Assembly (NCBI GenBank): GCA_964474285.1 | Contig: CAYYSD010000117.1 | Location: 1 to 9,843 of the forward strand | From: JACRBT01 sp964474285 | Lineage (GTDB): Bacteria > Chloroflexota > Dehalococcoidia > Tepidiformales > Tepidiformaceae | Reading direction: 5' to 3' | DNA: 9,843 nt | Part shown: piece by piece, positions 6,088-9,843 of the stretch | How the letters are laid out: every line of letters begins with the position of its first letter | Numbering within the stretch: position 1 is the stretch's first letter | Translations under genes and position numbers: made by a program | Notes under the pieces: generated by a model | Databases searched by the model: none | What the model saw: the letters and a program-made list of their open reading frames with translations, nothing else | What the model was told of the DNA's origin: nothing

Positions 6088-6654
6088 TCAGTAGCCGCGG
6101 CTGTCCCAGAGGATGTCGCCCACGCCGGAGAGCTTCGCCTGGTAGCGCGAGGCGACGAAGAGCAGGTCGCTGAGGCGGTTGAGGTAGGGGATGACCTGCC
6201 TGCCCACGGGCTCTTCCCGGCCAAGGGCGATGGTGATGCGCTCAGCGCGGCGGCAGACTGTGCGGGCGACATGGAGCTGTGCGGAGGCCGGGTCGCCGCC
6301 GGGCAGGATGAAGCTCTTGAGCGGTTCGAGGTCGTCGTTCCACGCGTCGATCCACTCTTCAAGCTGAGTGACGTGGCGCTCTTCGATCTGGGGGACGGGC
6401 CAGCGCTTCTTGTCTTCTTCGAGCATGCAGAGATCGGAGCCGACGTTGAAGAGCACCTGCTGGATGACAAAGAACGTGGGGCGCATGGACTCGTGGAGGC
6501 CGGCGGCCACCGCGACCCCGAGGACGCTGTTGAGTTCGTCGACGGTGCCATAGGCCTCGATGCGGAGGCTATCTTTGGGGATGCGCTGACCGCCGCCGAG
6601 GCCGGTGGTGCCATCGTCGCCGGTGCGGGTGTAGACGCGATTGATACGGACCAT
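6088..6654 (-). CDS. PduO-type cob(I)alamin adenosyltransferase
   Basis: This 188-residue cytosolic enzyme transfers the adenosyl group of ATP to cob(I)alamin to make adenosylcobalamin, the cofactor of methylmalonyl-CoA mutase and ribonucleotide reductase class II. All the usual blocks are visible: VYTRTGDDGTTGLGGGQRIPKD (7-28, ATP-binding N-terminus); RIEAYGTVDELNSVLG (31-46); VLFNVGSDL (67-75); SFILPGG (114-120); ARTVCRRAER (130-139); and IPYLNRLSDLLFVASR (155-170). Start ATG 6654 is chosen because MVRINRVYTRTGD is the normal family beginning; the in-frame extension to 6714 has no family match. No Shine-Dalgarno sequence is seen, but TATCCT ends 7 bases before the ATG. It is downstream of the biotin carrier on the same strand with a 125-base gap. 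Together with the carboxyltransferases this fits propionyl/methylmalonyl-CoA metabolism. Confidence 0.96.
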   Translation of the reverse strand: MVRINRVYTRTGDDGTTGLGGGQRIPKDSLRIEAYGTVDELNSVLGVAVAAGLHESMRPTFFVIQQVLFNVGSDLCMLEEDKKRWPVPQIEERHVTQLEEWIDAWNDDLEPLKSFILPGGDPASAQLHVARTVCRRAERITIALGREEPVGRQVIPYLNRLSDLLFVASRYQAKLSGVGDILWDSRGY

Positions 6655-6779
6655 GAGGTGGAGGATAGCAGAGGCGGCGAGCGTGGCTCTCGAGGGCCGG
6701 TGGTTTGCGGGCAACGTTGGCGTTGATCTCGTGGCCAGTGCCGACAGCGATGGGCTCTGCTCCGGCGGCGCCAGGTTGG
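6655..6779. other. Intergenic gap between biotin carrier and adenosyltransferase genes
   Basis: These 125 bases hold the candidate -10 element at 6662-6670 and short GC-rich palindromic stretches (CTCGAG core near 6691, CAACGTTG near 6714). No convincing intrinsic terminator for the biotin carrier gene and no small gene were seen. Confidence 0.5.
6662..6670 (-). promoter_or_regulatory. Candidate extended -10 element for a leaderless adenosyltransferase transcript
   Basis: On the minus strand TGC-TATCCT ends 7 bases upstream of ATG 6654, placing the start point on or beside the ATG. No -35 match was found. It is the same TGC-TAnnnT pattern as at 611-619 and 8841-8849. Confidence 0.4.
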
Positions 6780-7295
6780 TCAGCTGACGACGAGGAGGGT
6801 TTGGCCTTCCATGACGCGGTCGCCTTCTTTGACGAGGATTTCGGAGACGGTGCCCCCGGCGGGAGCTTTGATCTCGTTCTCCATTTTCATGGCTTCGAGG
6901 AGGAGGACGACATCGCCTTGCTTGACCGCATCGCCGACGGCGACCTTGAGCTTCAGGACGCGGCCAGCGATCTGGGCGGAGACTCCGCCTTTGACACCGG
7001 CGCGGACCGGGGCCGCGGCGGGGGCGGCCGCCCGGGGTTGGCGCGGGGCGGGGCCTGTGCTGAAACGTCCTTCGTATTCGACTGACATCGGGCGGTGGTC
7101 GACGTGGATGCGCATACCGATCTGACGGGCGGGCTCGGGGGGCAGCTCGATGCGGTAGGACGTGTGGCCGGCGGTCACGACGGTGTAGCCGAGTTCTTCC
7201 CTCTGTTTGATGTGGTATTCGTGGCCATCGACCGACACCGTCTGGCCCCTGACCTCAACCTGGTATGTCCGTCCGCCAATCGTCACTGTCGCCAT
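6780..7295 (-). CDS. Biotin carboxyl carrier protein (biotin attachment subunit, 1.3S/OadA-C-like)
   Basis: This 171-residue protein carries biotin between a biotin carboxylase or carboxyltransferase and its partner. The C-terminal biotinyl domain spans ~103-171, with the attachment site EAMKMENE (134-141, biotin on Lys137) and the second half GGTVSEILVKEGDRVMEGQTLLVV. The entry strand reads VSAQIAGRVLKL, where many carriers have APMPG, so the usual proline is Gln108. A Pro/Ala-rich linker (82-98) precedes this domain, as in swinging-arm carriers. Residues 1-80 form a beta-rich region with repeated V-x-(I/V)-x-G-x-x-Y-x-(V/I) units, unlike the bare 1.3S subunit and possibly a small BT-like docking domain. 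ATG 7295 is preferred: GAGG lies ~9 bases upstream and the gene starts 5 bases after the PycB-like stop, so translation is probably coupled. No biotin carboxylase is seen beside it. Confidence 0.95.
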   Translation of the reverse strand: MATVTIGGRTYQVEVRGQTVSVDGHEYHIKQREELGYTVVTAGHTSYRIELPPEPARQIGMRIHVDHRPMSVEYEGRFSTGPAPRQPRAAAPAAAPVRAGVKGGVSAQIAGRVLKLKVAVGDAVKQGDVVLLLEAMKMENEIKAPAGGTVSEILVKEGDRVMEGQTLLVVS

Positions 7296-7300
7296 GTTGA

Positions 7301-8791
7301 CTACCTCATCTGCCTTATGCGGCCGAAGTTGCGCCACGATTCGACGGCGCCGTTACCGGAAGGGGCGGGCGCGGCGGGCGTGGGGGCCACGGCCTTTTCG
7401 CGAACGAACAGTGCACCGACGACTGCGGCCACGAGTTCCCGCTCGGGGCCACCGCCTTCCTTTCGCCACTGGAGAAAGTCCTTCGCCGGCTGGGGGAACA
7501 TCACGTAGCCCAGCACGTCGTCGATGTCGCGTGCCAGGTCGCCGATTTCCGCTGTGGCCGTTTCGAGCTCGGGAGCGAGGTCGTCCGCCGGCCGATGGGT
7601 GACGGGTTGTTCGTCGCCGAGGAGCGTGTGCAGGACGTCCGGCGCGATGGGGGTGGCGGTTTGCCCGTAGAGGCCGCGGGCGAGGTTGCGCGTTTCGCGG
7701 GTGACGGTCGCGTAGCGCTTGCCGGTGAGCACGTTGAATACCGCCTGGGTGCCAACGATCTGGGAGCTCGGGGTGACGAGCGGCGGGTAGCCGAGGTCGG
7801 CGCGGACCCGTGCGTTTTCGGCGAGCACCTCGGGCAGGCGGGATTCGGCGCCCTGGTCGCGCAGCTGCCCGACGAGGTTCGAGATCATGCCTCCCGGCAC
7901 CTGGTGGCTGAGCACCCCGGCATCGATGCCGAGGAGGTTGCTTTCGAACTTCCAGTACCTCTTGCGGACGTCTTTGAAGTAGGCCGCGAGCTTGCCGAGG
8001 CGCTCCAGGTCGAGGCCGGTGGCGTGGTCGGGGTCTTCCGCCAGCGCGGCGACGAGCGTCTCGGTCGCGGGCTGTGACGTGCCGCCGGCGAGGCTGCTGA
8101 CGGCGCAGTCGATGACGTCGGCGCCCGCCTGGACACCCATGAGGTAGGCCATTTCGGAATAGCCCGAGGTGTCGTGGCAGTGCATCTGGACGAGCTTGTC
8201 CGGGTGGTCGTGCTTGAGGCGGGTGACCAGTGCCCGGGCCATCATGGGACTCAGGAGACCGGCCATATCCTTGAGGCAGAGCGAATCCGCGCCCATTTCG
8301 ACCATGCGGTCGGCCATCTCGGCGAACTTGTCGACGGTGTGGACGGGGCTGATGGTGTAGCAGATGGTGCCCTGGACGTGGCCGCCGGCGCGCTTGACCG
8401 CGTCGAAGGCGGTCTCCAGGTTCCTGGTGTCGTTCAGCGCGTCGAAGATGCGGAAGATGTCCATGCCGTTCTGGACCGAGCGGTCGCAGAAGGCGCGCAC
8501 AACGTCATCGGCATAGTGGCGGTACCCGACGGCATTCTGTCCGCGAAGAAGCATCTGGGTGGGGGTGTTCTTGAGGCGCTTCTTGATCTCGCGGAGGCGC
8601 TCCCAGGGGTCTTCCTTGAGGAATCGCATGCAGGTATCGAAGGTGGCGCCGCCCCAGCATTCGATGCTGTGGTAGCCGATGGCGTCCATCTCTTCGAGCG
8701 CAGGGATCATGTCCTCGGTGCGCATGCGCGTCGCCAACAGCGACTGGTGGCCATCGCGGATGGCCGTCTCCATGATGCCGACTCTGGTCAT
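7301..8791 (-). CDS. Oxaloacetate/pyruvate carboxyltransferase subunit (PycB / OadA alpha / transcarboxylase 5S family) without fused biotin domain
   Basis: This 496-residue protein catalyses carboxyl transfer between biotin and pyruvate/oxaloacetate in a metal-dependent TIM barrel. Visible motifs: METAIRDGHQSLLATRMRTEDM (7-28) with metal ligand Asp13 and Gln16 (most homologues read RDAHQS; Ala is Gly here); WGGATFDTCMRFLKEDPWERL (46-66); LLRGQNAVGYRHY (81-93); LCLKDMAGLL (171-180) with Lys174, which is carbamylated in the family; MHCHDTSG (203-210) with metal ligands His204 and His206; and GTSQPATE (237-244) with the conserved Thr238. The conserved C-domain (~310-440) includes PPLVTPSSQIVGTQAVFNVLTG. 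The length is close to the 5S subunit of Propionibacterium transcarboxylase (~505). The last ~35 residues are a Pro/Ala linker plus ESWRNFGRIRQMR. The biotin carrier is a separate gene 5 bases downstream. It could serve a pyruvate carboxylase, a transcarboxylase or a decarboxylase; no membrane beta subunit is seen. Confidence 0.94.
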   Translation of the reverse strand: MTRVGIMETAIRDGHQSLLATRMRTEDMIPALEEMDAIGYHSIECWGGATFDTCMRFLKEDPWERLREIKKRLKNTPTQMLLRGQNAVGYRHYADDVVRAFCDRSVQNGMDIFRIFDALNDTRNLETAFDAVKRAGGHVQGTICYTISPVHTVDKFAEMADRMVEMGADSLCLKDMAGLLSPMMARALVTRLKHDHPDKLVQMHCHDTSGYSEMAYLMGVQAGADVIDCAVSSLAGGTSQPATETLVAALAEDPDHATGLDLERLGKLAAYFKDVRKRYWKFESNLLGIDAGVLSHQVPGGMISNLVGQLRDQGAESRLPEVLAENARVRADLGYPPLVTPSSQIVGTQAVFNVLTGKRYATVTRETRNLARGLYGQTATPIAPDVLHTLLGDEQPVTHRPADDLAPELETATAEIGDLARDIDDVLGYVMFPQPAKDFLQWRKEGGGPERELVAAVVGALFVREKAVAPTPAAPAPSGNGAVESWRNFGRIRQMR

Positions 8792-8830
8792 CGATTAGTC
8801 CGGTATGAGGGTCCCGAGCATGCTGCCCCG

Positions 8831-8844
8831 GGCTCTTTTGAGCC
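8831..8844. repeat. Inverted repeat overlapping the candidate promoter
   Basis: GGCTC-TTTT-GAGCC is a perfect 5-bp inverted repeat with a 4-base spacer. It overlaps the TAGGCT -10 candidate and the predicted start point. It could be an operator, a short hairpin ending the HDOD transcript, or chance. Confidence 0.35.
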
Positions 8845-8849
8845 TAGCA
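8841..8849 (-). promoter_or_regulatory. Candidate extended -10 promoter of the PycB-like/biotin carrier operon
   Basis: On the minus strand TGC-TAGGCT lies about 50 bases before ATG 8791; the predicted start near 8834 leaves a leader of about 43 bases. A -35 match is weak. The -10 overlaps the left arm of an inverted repeat at 8831-8844. Confidence 0.35.
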
Positions 8850-8888
8850 CGCAGCCCGGTTCCGGGGAAAACGCGCGAACATCCGGGT

Positions 8889-9752
8889 TCAGGCGACCAT
8901 GCGGACGCCGGGAGAGGTACCGGAGACGAGTTCCATGAGCGTATCGACCTGGCGGAGGAGGCGGGCGCCTTGCGGGGAGTGTTCGCGGGGCTCGACGGTC
9001 TCTTCGGGAAGGACGAAGCCGGGCCGAATGCCCTCCGCTAGCCAGAACGCATCGGCCGCGGCGATCACGCCCGCGAGCGACGAACCGTAGGGATCGGCAG
9101 TGTGATGGCCGGTGATGGCCTCGCGGATCTCGGCCGGAAGGTGCCAACGCTCGGCGAGGAGACCTCCGAGTTCGGCGTGGTCATAGCCGAGAAGCTGCCG
9201 TTCGACATCTTCGAGGGAGCGGCCTTCGGCCATGGCGCAGGCGACGGCCTGGTCGAGACCGGCCGGGTCGGCATAGAACATCGCGAGGCGGCCCATGTTG
9301 TGAAGGACGCCGGCCGTGAAGGCGCTGGGGACATCCGCGGTGCGGGCGCGTTGGGCGAGTTCGCCGGCATAGAAGCCGACGGCGAGGGAATGGCGCCAGA
9401 ATTCGGAAATGCGGAAGAGAACGTTGAGGCAGTCCGGGCCGTAGGCGCTGGTGATCGCGCTGGAGATGGCGACGTTGCGGGCCTGGACGAAGCCGAGGAC
9501 GACGAGGGCCTGCTGGACGGACGTCACTTCCTGGGCGCGGCGATAGGCGGCGGAATTCACGATGCGGAGGATGCGGGCGCTGAGGCCGGGGTCGGCGCTG
9601 ACGACCATGGCAAGGTCGGTGGCGCTGGACTTTGGATCCTGGGCGACCTGCATGACCTTGAGCGCAACGGCCGGCAACGGAGGCAAGGCATCGATGGTTC
9701 GCGCAGTATTGGAAGCGCCCCGCTTTGGGGATTGGGTACCAGTGTCAGCCAT
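8889..9752 (-). CDS. HDOD-domain signalling protein with partly degenerate HD motif
   Basis: This 287-residue cytosolic protein is built almost entirely of one HDOD domain, a helical relative of HD phosphohydrolases that usually acts as a non-catalytic scaffold in two-component, c-di-GMP or stress signalling. The opening LPPLPAVALKVMQVAQDP (23-40), the DPGLSARILRIVNSAAY segment (54-70) and SVQQALVVLGFVQARNVAISSAI (78-100) are classic for the family. HD-type histidines remain at His121 (WRHSLAVG), His151, His192 (YDHAELG) and His216/217, but the HD pair itself reads HN (151-152, LHNMGRL). That makes metal-dependent catalysis unlikely. No receiver, GGDEF or EAL domain is fused. ATG 9752 is preferred because GAGAG lies just upstream; GTG 9761 would add three residues. 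The neighbouring carboxyltransferase gene is co-directional 97 bases downstream but probably has its own promoter. Confidence 0.92.
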   Translation of the reverse strand: MADTGTQSPKRGASNTARTIDALPPLPAVALKVMQVAQDPKSSATDLAMVVSADPGLSARILRIVNSAAYRRAQEVTSVQQALVVLGFVQARNVAISSAITSAYGPDCLNVLFRISEFWRHSLAVGFYAGELAQRARTADVPSAFTAGVLHNMGRLAMFYADPAGLDQAVACAMAEGRSLEDVERQLLGYDHAELGGLLAERWHLPAEIREAITGHHTADPYGSSLAGVIAAADAFWLAEGIRPGFVLPEETVEPREHSPQGARLLRQVDTLMELVSGTSPGVRMVA

Positions 9753-9843
9753 GTCTCTCACCCGGGGTGCGACTCGCTGGGGCCAGTGTCACTCCGGAGC
9801 GCGGGGCAGGACGATAAGGGGTCTCCCGTATGCGGACCGGGGA
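9753..9843. other. Upstream region of the HDOD gene up to the window edge
   Basis: Ninety-one bases without a recognisable gene. On the minus strand a TATCGT hexamer (9811-9816) could be a -10 element, but no -35 partner was seen. GAGAG just before 9752 is the likely ribosome binding site. Confidence 0.3.

Noticed and set aside
6655..6714. 20-residue N-terminal extension of the cobalamin adenosyltransferase
   Set aside because: The family begins at MVRINRVYTRTGD; the extension would also run through the candidate -10 element.
7301..8791. Sodium-pumping oxaloacetate decarboxylase complex
   Set aside because: No multi-pass OadB beta subunit or separate OadG gene is visible next to the alpha-like subunit and carrier.
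8174..8938. Plus-strand open frame of 254 codons
   Set aside because: It is antisense to the PycB-like gene and its upstream region and reads as low-complexity Gly/Val/Asp-rich protein with no motif.

Overview
This GC-rich window (roughly two-thirds G+C by eye) is densely packed bacterial chromosome with no mobile element, rRNA, tRNA or CRISPR array that I could recognise. The gene content is a stand-alone biotin carrier next to a PycB/OadA-type carboxyltransferase, an Eis-like acetyltransferase, an AhpE-like peroxiredoxin, and YhhQ with a short unimodular QueF. It would fit a high-GC Chloroflexota lineage such as Dehalococcoidia or Tepidiformia. That assignment is inference from gene content and protein style, not from a marker gene.

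Layout, plus strand (1-6032): the 3' end of a class I SAM methyltransferase; an acyl-CoA carboxylase beta (PccB-type) carboxyltransferase; an Eis-like GNAT acetyltransferase 27 bases behind it with a strong ribosome binding site; a one-domain AhpE/BCP-like peroxiredoxin; a queuosine-precursor transporter (YhhQ/QPTR family) followed by the preQ0 reductase QueF; and a stand-alone YjeF_N / NAD(P)H-hydrate epimerase-like protein with an altered signature loop. Minus strand (6088-9752, read right to left): an HDOD-domain protein; a PycB/OadA/5S-type carboxyltransferase; a biotin carboxyl carrier protein 5 bases behind it; and a PduO-type cob(I)alamin adenosyltransferase. The two blocks converge at about 6033-6087, where there is an imperfect inverted repeat.

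Functionally, the window has two strong themes. (1) Biotin/B12 carbon metabolism: an acyl-CoA-side carboxyltransferase (734-2281), an oxoacid-side carboxyltransferase (7301-8791), a biotin carrier (6780-7295) and a cobalamin adenosyltransferase that supplies the methylmalonyl-CoA mutase cofactor. The first three match the 12S, 5S and 1.3S parts of methylmalonyl-CoA:pyruvate transcarboxylase, and no biotin carboxylase gene is present here. They could equally be parts of separate carboxylases whose biotin carboxylase lies elsewhere. (2) Queuosine: precursor uptake plus preQ0 reduction, adjacent and co-directional.

No intergenic gap exceeds 200 bases. Three intergenic regions carry a TGC-TAnnnT (extended -10-like) element, and several starts lack a Shine-Dalgarno sequence and sit 7-9 bases behind a -10-like hexamer, which suggests some leaderless transcripts. 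Nothing here looks like a wholly new system. The best leads are the candidate transcarboxylase set, the variant epimerase active-site loop, and the added C-terminal tail on the PycB-like protein.
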